A stretch of DNA of 64,000 nucleotides. Source: Micractinium sp. NFX-FRZ. Taxonomy: Eukaryota; Chlorophyta; Trebouxiophyceae; Chlorellales; Chlorellaceae. Both the position numbers and the translations under genes were made by a program. The notes beneath the pieces are model-generated. The model saw only the letters and a program-made list of their open reading frames with translations. It was not told the origin of the DNA and made no database searches. The DNA is taken from positions 1-64,000 of the forward strand of contig JAPTJF010000322.1 of NCBI GenBank assembly GCA_029339195.1, given 5' to 3'. Below are positions 51,601 through 64,000 of the stretch, piece by piece. How positions within the stretch are numbered: the stretch's first letter is position 1; each line of letters opens with the position of its first letter.

Positions 51601-54600
51601 AGCAGCGCCGGTGGCAGCGGCGGCAGGCCCGCCAGCGGCGCTGCCGGTGGGGCGACCGCCGAGGGGCCCACCGGTGGGGCACCAGGGGCCAGCGGGTAGC
51701 AGCGTGAGATGCGCTGCTTGCGCTGCGCCTCGCTGGCGGCCCTGAACGAGTACGCCCTGCATGTGGGCGGGGGCAACGGTGTGTGTGGGTGGGTGCCCTT
51801 GGGCGTGCGTCTGGGTACGCAAGTGCGCACTTCGCCTGCAGCCATGCAGCTCCTGGTCAAAACAACACACACTGGTAGAAACATTCACACGCTGTGACTC
51901 CCTCCCTCACTTTTCGTGGCATTTCTTGACCAGCCGCATGGGCAGCACGCAAGCGGTGTCCACCGCTGCCACCGGCACCGCCGCCGGCAGCTGCTCAGCC
52001 AGCGCCTGCACGGCATGCAGGGTTTTCGGCAGGTTGCGGCGGGAGTCGGCCGCAGGCACTGGAGGAGGTTGCGGGGGTAGGGCCTCCTCGGACTCCAGCC
52101 CATCTAGCTGAAGGCCCAAAGAGGCAGCAGGATGGGCCAGCAGCATTGTCTGCCAGCAGCCCAGCAGCATTGCCGGCCAGCAGCAGTGCGACTGACCAGG
52201 AGCCAGTCTGAGTCGGGCGGCACCGGCATGTCTTCTGTCAGCACCAGGGCAGCCCCCGAGGCCAGCCGCAGCAGCGCCCGCCAGCCGGCTGCAGCAGGCA
52301 CAGCGGGGGTGCGCGGGGCGGGGGGGCAGGAGGAAGGACAGGGGCCTTGAGCAGGCAGGCAGAGGGCAGTAGGGATGGGGGAGAAGTGGAGCAGGCAGTG
52401 CGGTCGCACCAGAGCACCAAACTTCAGTGCAGCTGTATGTGCGGTGTTTATCCAGTCACACCTGAATGCTGGAAGCCCTGGTGAGGGAGGAAGCTGAAGT
52501 CCGGACTGTAGGGGTCTGCTGCTCCCGACGCCGCTGCCACCTGCTGCTGTGCCTGCTGCTGCGCCTGCTCTGCCCCGCCATCCGAGTGCCCCTCCAAATA
52601 AACCAGCAGCTCCACTCCCTGCACAGGGGTCAAGAGACGGGGACAAGGTGCGGCAAGTCAGCATGCCAGGCTGGATCGCTGTGGCTCAGAGGTGCAGCAG
52701 CAGGCAGGGGGCTGGCAGGGGCGCACCTCAGGCTGCCGCACCGACCTGCACACACACACAATGTACCCACAAGGCAGGCACCGCCCAGGTGCCCTACCGC
52801 CGCCGATCCCGCTGCACGTTCCGCAACCCTTCCCACCACAATTGCCAAGCTGCTGCCGCCGCACGTGCCGCTGCATCCCTCCCCCCATCCCTCCTCCAAC
52901 CGCCGCCCCACCACCCCCCCTGCCCACACAGTGCCGCCGCACCTGCCGCCGCAGCTCGGCCTGCGCGTCCCGCAGCCCTTCTAAAAGGAACTTCCACCGG
53001 CGGGCAGATGCATACGGGTGGCTGCTCAGCAGGAAGGAGGCGACGACCAGGGGCAGGCCAGCGGCACGAGCGGCAGCGGCTGCAGCATCCAGCGCCGGGT
53101 TCTCATGACCCCGGACAGCTGTCTTCATCCAGTACAAAACATACTGCCCGGCCTCCTGCGGCGGCATTTGCCCCGGTGCTCGCTGCTGTGCCTGCACCTG
53201 CGCCTGCTGCTCAGCTTGCTGCTGCTGCTGCTGGGCTGCTGCCTGCCGTGGCACCATGCACACACGCTCAGCAATCAGTGGCGGCAGCGCCTGCACCCAG
53301 GGCACGCACCGCATGGGGTTGGACGGCTGCGCAGCCGCTGCCGGCGCTTGCGCCTGCTGCTGCTGCTTTGTGTGCGCTGGCTGAGCGCCGTCCTGCTCCA
53401 TCGGCAGCGCCTGCTGCTGCTGCTGCTGCTGCCGCCCAGAGCCCGGCGCAAGCCGCCCCTCTCTCGCCAGCTCTGCCGCCGCCCGCTCCGCTTCTGCTGC
53501 TGGTGCCTGCTCTGCCTCATTCTGCTCCCCCTGCGGCTGCTCCTGCGATCCCTGCTGCTGCTCCGGCTGCTCCTGTGGTTCCTGCTGCTGCTGCTGCTGC
53601 TGCTGGAAGTAGGACGCGATGGAGCGCTGCTCCCGCCGCTCCTGCCGCCGCTCCCGCTCTGCATCCAGCGCTGCAAGCGAGCCCCACTTGGCCAGCGCAG
53701 CCCGCTCCAGGTGCTCCTGCGGCAGGCCAAGGCAATGAAGTGATGATACAAGGATGACGTGTCATGATGTACATGAAAGGCAAGCTGTGGGTCCCCACGT
53801 CGGCCTGACGACAAAGCGAGCCCCGCTTGGCCAGCGCAGCATGTTCCAAGGGCTCCACAGCAGGAAGCTCCAAACGAACAGCACTTGATAGGCCACCTTG
53901 CGTACTTCACTCCCGACAGAGTACTTCACTGCCGACAGATACCAGAGCGAGGACACTTTGAGGCCCCAGTGGCGGTGGGCGGCGGCCGACCAAGCGCAGC
54001 AGGTGCCCACCTTTTGGTACAGCCTCATGGGCGGCCCCCGCCTGGCTCGGGGGTTGGGTCGCTCCTCGGACTCCAGTCCATCCAGCTGAAGGTACAAAAA
54101 TACAGCAGGATGGGAATGCAGTATTGTCGGCTGGTGTGCAGTGCGACTTGCATTTGCTGGTGCCTGCGGCTGGCGGCGGGCAGCGGCGGCAGCAGCTGCA
54201 GGCAGCCACAGGTGCCCAGCGCGATTCGCGGCGACGGGACTCACCTCCCTGTCCGTGAGGCAGTAGGTGCTCTTTGCCTGCGTTCTGGGCAGCCACTTTG
54301 ATCGGTCCACACGGGGCGCCATCGTTTTTCAAGCTCCACGCGGCGCGCTTTGCGTTACTGGCCGCAGATAGAATATTGCTTACAATCGGCGCGCTAAAAC
54401 TGGCGCACGGCGGCATATGATTGGCTAGAGGCGGAGCACGGGCTAGCATGCTGTGCTGTGCTGTGCAGCAGCTGCCGGTGGTTGGCAGACAGCATGGGTG
54501 AGCTTTCTTATTAATGAACATTGTTCCCCCACATGCACACATCACATGTAGCCCAACGAAACACAATAGTTGAGATTAGATCCAGAAGCTGCTCCATTCC

Positions 54601-57600
54601 AGGATGGTTGCTCTTGCTGGAGTTCCGCCGTAGACCGGCCACGCAACGTGAGGGGTCAGGCTCATGGCCAGGCTCCTTGCAACATTTGCACCTAGCAGGG
54701 CTGAGTGCCTGTGACGTCGTCAAGGGCTGGGCTCCCGGGACCCGAGTGCTGCAAACCGCGGCTTTCAAGGCAGCTGCAGCTGTGGCGTCACCTGCACTTG
54801 GCGGTAGTTCAACGGCGGTTGAGGCTAGCGACGTCGATGGCAGGGTTGTAGTGTGGTGTTTGACGGAAGCTGGTTTATACCTGCAGCTGCCCTGTGTCTG
54901 GGCCTTCCCAGGGGTTGGCCGGGTGCTGTGAGGCAAGCGCAGCCGCTTCTGTACCGGCCCCTGCAGTGTGCCCGCTCAGCGGCGGCAGCGCGTTTTGCCT
55001 AGCCCTGTACCCCCGCCCTTGCTCAATCGTGATGCTCAATCCAGTCACTCCTGCACCTCTCCAGGCAGCCTCCCGCTTCCGGAGCGTTGGGAATTGGGCT
55101 GGGAGGCCACCCCAATCGTGTGCCTTCTTCCGCCCTTGACGCAATTGCCAGGCGAGGGGCCTCCCAGCACTGTTCTACATCGCCGCCTGCGGGCTGTTAG
55201 CTTGTAGTGGGTCGGACGCAGCGGCCAGCGCCAAGAGGAGGCTCCTCAAAAGACTCAAAGCGGTGCGGTCGCTGGGCGGGGCCGCCGTTCTTCCCTGCAG
55301 CCCAGGCAGCTTTCAAGAGGCTACAGTAGCGGCGGTGAAGCGACGGCAGTGCTGGTTGGCGGCAGCGCGACCGGCCTCTCACGCAAAGGCGCCGGCCACA
55401 CTCGGCGAGGCATGAGACTGTAGCAGAGCCGTTCACTAGTGACGGGCGGCGGTGATCGCGCGACCAGCAGCCTCCTCTGACCCACCCCCGCCTGCCCCTC
55501 CTGCCTGCAGCGCCGCGGCGCTGTAGCGGCCCGTGCCACGGCTCCGAGCAACTGAGCACAATGTTGGGAGCGCCGGCGCGGTAAGCGGGTGACCACCATG
55601 TGCTGGCTTGATCGGACCCGCGCCCTTCTGCCGGCCTCTGAGCAGCCTCCCTCGGACCCCGCTTGCAGGCAACGCCGCATGGTCTCGCTGGGCAAGGTGG
55701 CCGCACCCAAGCCGCTCAACCTGCCCAGCCAGAAGTGAGCAGCTGCTCGATTGATGCTGGCTGGCTGGCTGCTCCTTGCAGCCGGGCGCCCGCAATTCTG
55801 CATGCTAGGTGCTGCAGAAGTGGTCAGATGCAGTGTGGCAGCTGCTCTGCTGTGAGAAGCAGCAGTGTGCTGCCGCCAGTCGCTGCCGCCACCGCTGCCG
55901 CCTGCCGTCTCGGCCCCCCTTGCGCCCAGCACCCACCACTTGCGTTGCTGCGCCCTGTGCCTGACCGCGCTGCATTTGTATTGCACTGCAGGAAGGAGAA
56001 CAATGGGAACGATCCAACTGTCAATCTGATCAGCAAGAGCAGCGGGTGGGGCGCGGGCGGCGGCGCGGGGGGCGGCGGCGATGATGCCGGCGGTGCAGGC
56101 TCCAAGCAGCACATGGAGCGTGCTATCCCTGCGCATGCAGCACCCGCCTGGGGAGGCGCTGGGCTGCCTGAGGAGCGCAAGAAGCAGGTGGGCGTGGGGT
56201 GAGCACACCCCAGCCACGTGGGTGCTGCACGCTAGCGGCCGGGGCTTGCCCCCTGGGCAGAGTGTCCTTCTGCTCTCATTACTTCCTGTGCTAGCGTGCT
56301 GCTGTTGCTGCCGCGGCTGCGGCTGCTTCCGGGCAGGTGCTGCGGACGTCCCTTGAGAGTTCTGGCAGGCCTGGCAGCTGCCGCAGGCGCACGGCGAAAA
56401 GGCTGCCTTCCGCCAAGCGCCGCGCCTGCTACCGCGTTTGTTGAATAGTGCTGCTGCGCTGCCTCCCCTTCTGCCTGCCCTGGCACGCAGGTTGAGATTG
56501 CTTCGGCGCAGGAGTTCCCAACCCTTGGGAGCGGGCCGGGCGGGCCAGGTGGCCAGCACCACCATTATGATGACCCTGACCCTCACCGCCGGCCCTGGGA
56601 CGCTGACGAGCGCAGCTACACAGGTGTGTGCGCATGTGCAAGCGTGTGGGGTGCGAGGCAAGGCCGCCCAATAAGAGTGTGCAAGTGAGGGTGTTGGGGG
56701 CCAGCGAGGCAGGGGCGTTGCACAGGTGCACAGTCTTGCAGGTGTGGGTGTTGAGACAGGGCCGCTTTGCGAGCGGGGGGCACAATCTGAAGAGTGTGCA
56801 GAACAGGCATGGTGTGCAGGCCGGCTTTAGGCTGTTGCAATGGCAGAGGGGGCAGGGTGAGGGCACAAAGGTGCAGTGCACGCTCGTAACCTTGTGCAGT
56901 GGCCAGTTTTCAAGCCTGTTGTTGCCACCATCGCTGTGATGCCCTGCCCTGACGTCTGCGCGGCTCTTAACACCTGCCCTGCAGGCCCGCCTGAGGACGG
57001 GCCATACCGCGGCGGGCGGGGCCACTTCCACGACCGCTACCACGACCGCGGCCCCTATGACCGCCCGCAGTATGAGCGCGAGCGCGGCCCGTACGGCGGG
57101 GACCGCTTTCATGACCGCGGCGGGCGCTTCGATGGGCCACCGGGCGGGCGCTTTGATGGGCCGCCGGGTGAGCGAGGGCATTGGAAGGGCGCAGGGAATG
57201 GAGTTGGGAAGGGGTGCCGGCAGGCTTGTGTGCGTGTGGCGAGTGCGGCTCTTGTGACTGCTCTTCTCCTTGCTGTTTTTGAAGTGCTCTTTTCATCTTC
57301 CCAAGGCCTCAATTATTGACTCAACGCTGTCGGTCCACCATTTCTGCCTGCAGGCCCGTACGACCGGTATGACCGCTACGACCGTGGCCCACCTGGCGAC
57401 AGGTAGGCGCAGGGCGGGCGCATGCGCTGCATGCCAGAACAGGCGCATTTTCACAGCAGCACAGGCGCAGCCGCAGGCCGCCTGCAACTGCTGCAGTTCA
57501 TTGGCCAGCGCATTCCAGGTGGCAGGCAGCACCTGGCTGCCGTGTGCCGTGGCTCACACCAGCCACGCTGCATTGCTCGTCCTGCCTGCAGGTATGGCGG

Positions 57601-59677
57601 CCCTCCGCCACGCCACTACGGCGGCCCGCCCCACGGCGAGTATGATGGCGACTACGGCCCGCCCCGCCGGGGTGGCTACTATGAGCGGGAGCGGGAGTGG
57701 GAGCGGGAGCGGGAGGGCCCGCCGGGGCCTCCCGGACCTCAGGGGCCGCCGCCGGAGGAGCGGGAGGCGTATCACGGCGGTCGGGGCGGGCATGGGGCCC
57801 GCGAGCCGTACGAGCGTGAGGGGCCGCCGTTCAGGTGGGCAGGGGCCGCAGGACGGGTCGAGGCTGGGGCTGCAGGGTATGCAGAGCACCGGGGTAGAGG
57901 GGCAGTAGGAGCGCACGCAAACAGCCAGCTGCTCATGCGTGCTCCTGTGCGTCGTGCCAGCAAGCTGCCAGCTGCTGCTGTGTCTGTGCTGGCCTGGTCT
58001 GACTGCCCCAAACCGGAACGCCCCACGCCAGCTTCTTTGGCTTGCACGGCTGCCTCCTCTGGCCTGCCTCTTTGGTCTTCCCTGCACGGCTGCCTCCTTT
58101 GGCCTGTGGCCCGCCTCTTGGTCTTCCCTGCTGCGCCCCCGTTTCATATTGCCTGTGTTGTAGAACACAGCTCTGCTGCAACTCCTGTGCTCTGCTGCAC
58201 TCAGCTTTGTGGCCACTCCTGTCCTGCTCTGCTGCAGGGGACCGCCTGGGCGGGGCCCATACCGGGAGGAGCGCGACTGGGGGGAGTACCCACGGCACGG
58301 CGGCCCGCCGCCTTCCGGCCCTCCCAGCCACGGCGGCGGCCCCCCCGCTGCCGACGGGCCAGCGCCGCCCTACGGTGTGCGCCCGCCCCCGCCGCCCCCA
58401 CCGCGCCGGCAGGGCGGCGGCCCTGGCGTCCCAGAGCAGCAGCAGCAGCAGCAGGGCGGAGGCAGCGGCCCGCTGGAGCGGACAAGCAGCCTGGCAAGCA
58501 ATGCGTCCACGCAGCAGAGTGACGCCACGCTGGCCAGCAGCCGGCTGGCCACCATGGGCAGTTCCATGCCGCGCAGCGAGCCCGGCAGCCTGGCAGACGC
58601 AGCAGAGCAGCAGCAGCGGCAGCAGCTGGAGGCGGGCGGGTATGGCGGTGAGCCGCACCTTGCCGCGCTTGCCCCTCTGCCTCCCTCGGTGCTGAGCCCG
58701 CGCGCGGCGCAGCAGCAAACCCCCACAGGCCCCACCCGCATCCTGAAGCGCGAGCCGCAAGCCAACGGCGTGGCCCTGCCGCCGCCAGCGGCACCTGGGC
58801 AGGCGCAGCAGGCGGTGCCGGGCATGCTGCCCCGCCAGCCACTGCCGCCACAGCACGCACAGGCGCAGCGGCAGCAGGCGCAGCAGCAGCAGCAGCGCAT
58901 GGGCGGCCAGCCTGGCGGCGCGGTCAACCTGCCCTCTCAGGCCTCACTTATGGACCACCTGTCCTCCCCGCAGCAGCAGCACGCGCTGGGCATGCCAGCA
59001 CCGCCACAGCAGCAGCAGGCCATGCCGCAGGAGCAGCCCGGGCAGCGGCCCATCCAGGCCATCGCGCGTGGCATGCTGCCGCCGCCGCACGCGCCCCTGG
59101 CGCCCGGCATGCCCGTGCCGGGCAGCGGCCCGCTGCACCCGGTGCACCCGCACCACATGCAGCCAGCACCCGTGACCGTCGTTGCCAACTTTGGCAGCCC
59201 ACGGGCGCAGCCTGCGTCGGCGCCCGTGCTGCAGCAGCACCAGCAGCAGCCGGCGCTTGGGGTGCCCCAGGGGGCAGTGCACCCAGGCCTCATGGGACAC
59301 CCGCAGCTGGCAGCCCTCCACCAGCAGCAGCAGCAGCAGCAGCAGCAGGGTGGTGCACCTGTCCTGGTGCCCACCTCTGTGCCGCTGATGACGTTTGGTC
59401 CCCCCCAGCAGCAGCAGCAGCAGCATGTGCAGTATGGCGGCCACCCGCCGCCCCACATGCACCCACAGGCAGACACAGTGCCAGCTGGCGCTGCGCAGCA
59501 GGCGCAGCATGTCATGCAGTTTGGGGCCATCCAGCTGCCCACTGCCATTGACGGCAGCGTGGATGCTGAGGTGGCGCCGGCGGCTGGGCAAGCGCAGGCG
59601 ACGCCTGCACAGCTGTCTGCAGAGGCGCAGCACGCTTACATGCGGCAGAAGGCGGCAGAGCGTGCACGCCACCTGCA

Positions 59678-59712
<35 letters not shown>

Positions 59713-62700
59713 CGGTGAGTTCCCTGGCGGCCGGCTGGCAAGGCTTGTTTGGCAGCAAGCAGTTGGTTGGGTCAGTGCCGTGTCTAAAGGATGTGCAGCC
59801 CGCTTGACTTGTTGGCGAGGCTCTGACGTCCTGGCCAGGCCATTCCAGCCAAGTAACTCGGTTCCTCTCTCTCTATCTGGTGTGTTGTCTGCAGGGCGGA
59901 CGGCGGCCAGACTCGGGACCTGCAGGGCAGCAGCGCCGTGGCAGCGCGTCCGCCGCCGCTATGGCACCCCCGCCCCCGCCTCCTCCCCCTCGCGCAGCTC
60001 AGCCTGCGGCAGCCCCTGGCCGCGGCAGCGGTGGGCGTGGGCAGGGACGCGGCGACAGCTTGGCGAGGCCAGGGCGCGGCGATGGGCAGGTTCGCTCTGG
60101 CCGGGGCAGCGGCAGGGGCAGCGGCGCTCCCCAGGCGGCAGCGGCAGCTACGGCACCCCCGCCAGCGCAGCCTGCTGCCATCACCGATGCCGAGCAGGCA
60201 GCCAAGGCAAAGCGCCCGCGTGGCGGTCGCAAGGTCAAGGACGGTGCGGGCAGCAGTGGCAGCGGCGCAGCAGCACACGCACCGGCAGCGCCTGTGCCAG
60301 CTGTTGGCGGCGAGGGCCCCGCAAGCGCCCCTACAGCCGGCGGCAAGCGAGCAGTGCTGGTTGTTCCCAAGCGGCGGCCGGCCGCTCCGGCCACAGCTGC
60401 CGCCCCACCGGCACATGCGGAAGGGGCGGCAGCAGCCACGCCCGCGGCGGCGGCGCCCCCGCCTGGCTTGGGCGGCAAGAAGGGCAGCAGTGGTGGCGGT
60501 AGCAAGGCCGCACCCCCTGGCCTGACCAAGGGCAGCGGCGCACCGGCAGCAGCGCCAGCGGTGGCCCTTGATGCTGTGCCTGCCCCAGAGGCAGAAGCCA
60601 ACGGTGGTTCGGGGCCCGGCAGCGCGTCTGGCGCCAAACGGAAGCCGCGTGGCAGCCGGGGCAAGGGCGGCAAGGGCGGCTCCCCGAGCCCCGGGGAGGG
60701 CGAGCCTGCCCCCGCCCCTGCTGCCGACAAGGCTGCAGCCGGCAGCGGCACAGCCGAGGGCGGCGAGAGCGGTGCTGCTGGCGTTGGCAGGGCCAGGGGC
60801 CGCGGGCGGAGCGGCCGCGGCGGCGGCGGTGGCGGCGGCGGGCGTGGCCCGGGCGGCAGGCTGGGAGCTCAGGCTCTGGCAGCTGCCATCCGCAGCGGCA
60901 CTCCCACCGGCGAGGCCTCCGGAACTCCCGCGGCCTCCTCTTGAGGTGCCTGCAGCCGCAGGTCTGTGCTGGCGGGAGCAGCAGCGGTGGTGGCACGGCG
61001 CCCTGCATGCGCCTCGCCCCAGCAGCAGCGCTCCCCAGCAGGCCCTCACACCACCGGGCCCTTGCTGCAGCAATAACAGTAGCTCCGCAAAGTTTTAGCT
61101 CTGCCGGTACGGGGAGCCTGCGCGGCAGTACAGTGCAGCGCAGTACGGCTCCAGCCGGGCGCGCGCACCCAGTTTTCCTTTCAATGGTTCTCCTGCGGCC
61201 GGCGCGGGCCGCAGGCCTGCTTGGTGCCCCCTCCCTCCTGGCTGCCCTGTGTCTGTGCCTTGCTTGACATGTGCCTGCTGTAACACGCAGCATGCCACCC
61301 CTCAAGCTGGCAGGCATGCACCCACCTGCGGGTGGCGACAGCAGCCGCCGTGTGCTGCTCAAACCTCCGCATGTGTGTGCTTGGTTCGGGTAGGAGGGTA
61401 TGGGCGCTAGAGCACTGGCCTTGGGAGATCGAGAGGCCTCATGCATTCAGACCAGGGTCGTGCGCCAGCAAGAAGCAAGGTATCAAGCAATGCTCGCTGT
61501 GCAGCGAGCGGGAGCGTTGCCGGAGTCTTCCAATTCGTCGAGTGTTTGAAGTCTCAAGGTTTGTTGTATCGATGGCTTTGATGACCGCCTTGTTTTGAAA
61601 ACAACAGCTTTGTGATTAGCGGTTTGAAGTTGTCAAAACAATGCATGCGTGCGTATCACACAGCTGCAGGGCACTGTGGCCGACTAGTGCCCACGACTGG
61701 GCAACGAGGCCTGGCCTGTTGCAGCGCTGTGCCACGCTGCGCATGCTCCGCCGCACGCGACGGCGCACCACTCTCACACCCACAATTCCGGCGCCACTCT
61801 CCCCGAGCCCGAATCTTTACTTCTCCCTTGTCGGTGTGCACCAACCGACTTGGTTTGCAGCTGAGAAAGGGCAAGCCGCAAAACCCTACCAAAGCGCCTT
61901 GCCTTTGGCCGAGCTCCCTCCCCACGAACCCGACATGGCACGCATGCTGGACGACAAGGAGGCGAATCAGCCCTTCTTCGCCAGGCTGCTGCGCCTCAAG
62001 GCCGAGATCCCGGAAGGGGAGCAGAGCGCGGAGTTCCGCACGTACTTGGAGGCGCACGAGGCGCTTGACGCCGCGCTGGAGGCCTGCCATGCGCGAAGGG
62101 GTGAGCAGCTGGGCCGCCGCTAAACCCCCGCCACTTGCCCCTCCTTGGCGGCACCGCCAGCGTCCTGTGCTGCGGCTGCTGGCCGGGCTCCAAGGCTTGC
62201 ATCGCAGCCACTCACGCCATGTGTCCGTCATGCAGGCGACAGAACGGGACGCCCTTGTGGCAATGGCAACCCAGATCCACGCTACACTGCAGTGCACCAC
62301 GGGGCTGGGCTGCGGCCCAGCCGTCTTCATGGGTGTCATGCACCCCTGGCTGGCGCCCTTGGTCACCCACACAGGTGGCAACAGATATGAGCACCATCTG
62401 AAGGTCAGGGGAAAGGCAGGACAGCACAACGGTGGACCTGCACACGGAGGGGCGGTGGCCCTGCGGCAGCATTTGCCTCCCCCATGTGTGGCAGCACTTG
62501 CCTCGCCCGGCGAGCCCCCTCACCCGCCCTGCCAGCTGTGCGGTCCTTGCAGCCCCTCCCGCCCCCAGCCTCCTCACTTTGGTTTGCCGTGTAACACATT
62601 GCATGCAGATCGAAATGTTTCAAGACGACGGCATGCCGCTCCGCCAGATGCTCCAGCTGACCACGCTGCTCATACAGGCAGGCCCTGCTGCTGCTGCTGC

Positions 62701-63050
62701 CTGCTGCTGACCTCTGCTGCTGCTGATGCAGGCAGGCCGTGCTGCTGCTGCTGCCTGCCGCTACCGCTGCCGCTGCCGCTGCCGTGCTGCTGCTGCTGCT
62801 GCCCTCTTCTGCCGCTGCCGCTGCTGCCGCTGCTGCTGCTGATGCAGGCAGGCCGTCCTGCTGCTGCTGCTGCCGCTGTCCTCTGCTGCTGCTGATGCAG
62901 GCAGGCCGTGCTGCTGCTGCTGCCTGCCGCTACCGCTGCCGCTGCCGCTGCCGTGCTGCTGCTGCTGCTGCCCTCTTCTGCCGCTGCCGCTGCTGCCGCT
63001 GCTGCTGCTGATGCAGGCAGGCCGTGCTGCTGCTGCTGCTGCCGCTGTCC

Positions 63051-63082
<32 letters not shown>

Positions 63083-64000
63083 CCTCTGTTTCTGCGGCGG
63101 CGGCGGCGGCTGCCGCTGCTGCTCTCTGCTGCTCCTGCTGGGCGCTATGTTTGTGGCTGCCGCTCTCTACGTGTGCTGATGCTGCATCTCTCTGTTTTGC
63201 GGCAGCTGCTGTGCTTGCTCGCCCCCAGCTGTCTGCGCTTGTCCTGTGCCTGCGTGGCAGCACTGGGAGCTTGCCGGGCACAGCCAGCCCCGGCTTGCAG
63301 GGGCTGTTCAGGGGGGGGAAGCAGGCAGGGCGCTGCTGCCACACATGCCCCCACTTGCTCACCCTTCCCTTGCCCACTGTGCCTGCCTGCCCCTGCGCCC
63401 CTGCACCTGCTCCATGCCCACGTACCCACTGCGCCGGCCTCCCCATATTCCGCACTGCTCGCGCTGCAGAATATGGTCACGGAGCCCGCGGCGATGTTTG
63501 CATGCACGTTCTGCCTGGCGGACGTGGCTGAGGCTGAGGCCAACGAGGCCGCATACCGGGCAGGCCTGGAGGCACTCGGCACGCCCCTCACCCTGCCGCT
63601 GCTGCGGCACTGGCTGCGTTTTCTGGCACTCCAGTTGGCTAGCAACGCGGCGCAGCCGGGGGGGCTATCTGCCGCGCGCACAGGGCTGGAGCAGCTCGTG
63701 ACGGATGCACGCAGGTGGGTATGACAACTGCTATACAAGGTGATAGGAAAAGAAGATGCATGCACTCAAAACACGAGTTCAAAAAATTAGAAATCGAGCT
63801 ACTCTAGCCGGCAGGCCGGCAGGCAGGGTGCATGTCACGCCGGTTGCCGGGCCTTCCGGCAGCCCACACCTGCCCGGCGCCCGCCCGCCCGCCGACCGCT
63901 GGCGATTGCTTGCGTCTGCCTCGCATGCAGGCTTGCCGGCATGCTGGCGTGGCGTGCCCAGCCGGCGGCCACCCGCCCACGTGTGCCCGCCCATCTCCCC

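Overview
The window is nuclear DNA of a GC-rich green alga, most likely a Chlorella-type trebouxiophyte. Every gene I could rebuild is split into many short exons with GT-AG introns, plus some GC-AG introns. Acceptors are mostly (C/T)GCAG. TGTAA, the green-algal poly(A) signal, follows most stop codons. The gene set is plant/algal: an HPAT-like arabinosyltransferase, a class II CPD photolyase, LST8, an algal bZIP factor, and a secreted protein with Ser-Pro-rich hydroxyproline-type linkers. No organelle genes, rRNA, convincing tRNA, CRISPR array or prokaryotic operon was seen. Exon models come from reading frame, intron phase and family similarity by eye; no search was run.

Layout, left to right. 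95-4,091 (-): HPAT-like glycosyltransferase, open at the left edge and with its first exon not located. 5,721-7,382 (-): Gln/Ala/Pro-rich orphan protein ending in a 33-bp coding minisatellite with an apparent 1-bp frameshift. 7,708-12,549 (+): MICOS subunit Mic60. 13,017-15,444 (+): weakly ankyrin-like protein. 16,337-24,687 (-): bZIP transcription factor with a large Gln-rich N-terminus. 25,163-27,919 (-): small YjbQ/UPF0047 protein. 28,805-42,721 (-): large secreted protein with signal peptide, Pro-rich linkers, three PA14-like domains, a class 3 lipase and PLAT-like repeats. 44,021-48,423 (+): LST8, the WD40 subunit of TOR complexes. 49,042-54,322 (-): class II photolyase. 55,561-60,944 (+): PRRC2/BAT2-N (MOS1-like) protein. 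61,641 to the right edge (+): unrecognised gene, cut off.

Genes are tightly packed and unrelated in pathway, as is usual for a nuclear genome. There are divergent pairs (orphan/Mic60, lipase/LST8, photolyase/PRRC2) and convergent pairs (ankyrin-like/bZIP, LST8/photolyase). One possible functional link: the HPAT-like enzyme belongs to a family that arabinosylates hydroxyproline, and the lipase carries Pro-rich linkers of the kind such enzymes modify.

The most striking pattern is structural. In at least eight of the eleven genes, one or more exon ends, with their splice sites, are copied as imperfect 'echoes' in the adjacent intron, from about 20 to 100 bp, sometimes two to four times and in one case with an exact 69-bp period. 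LST8 alone has six echoed junctions. I know of no named feature that describes this.
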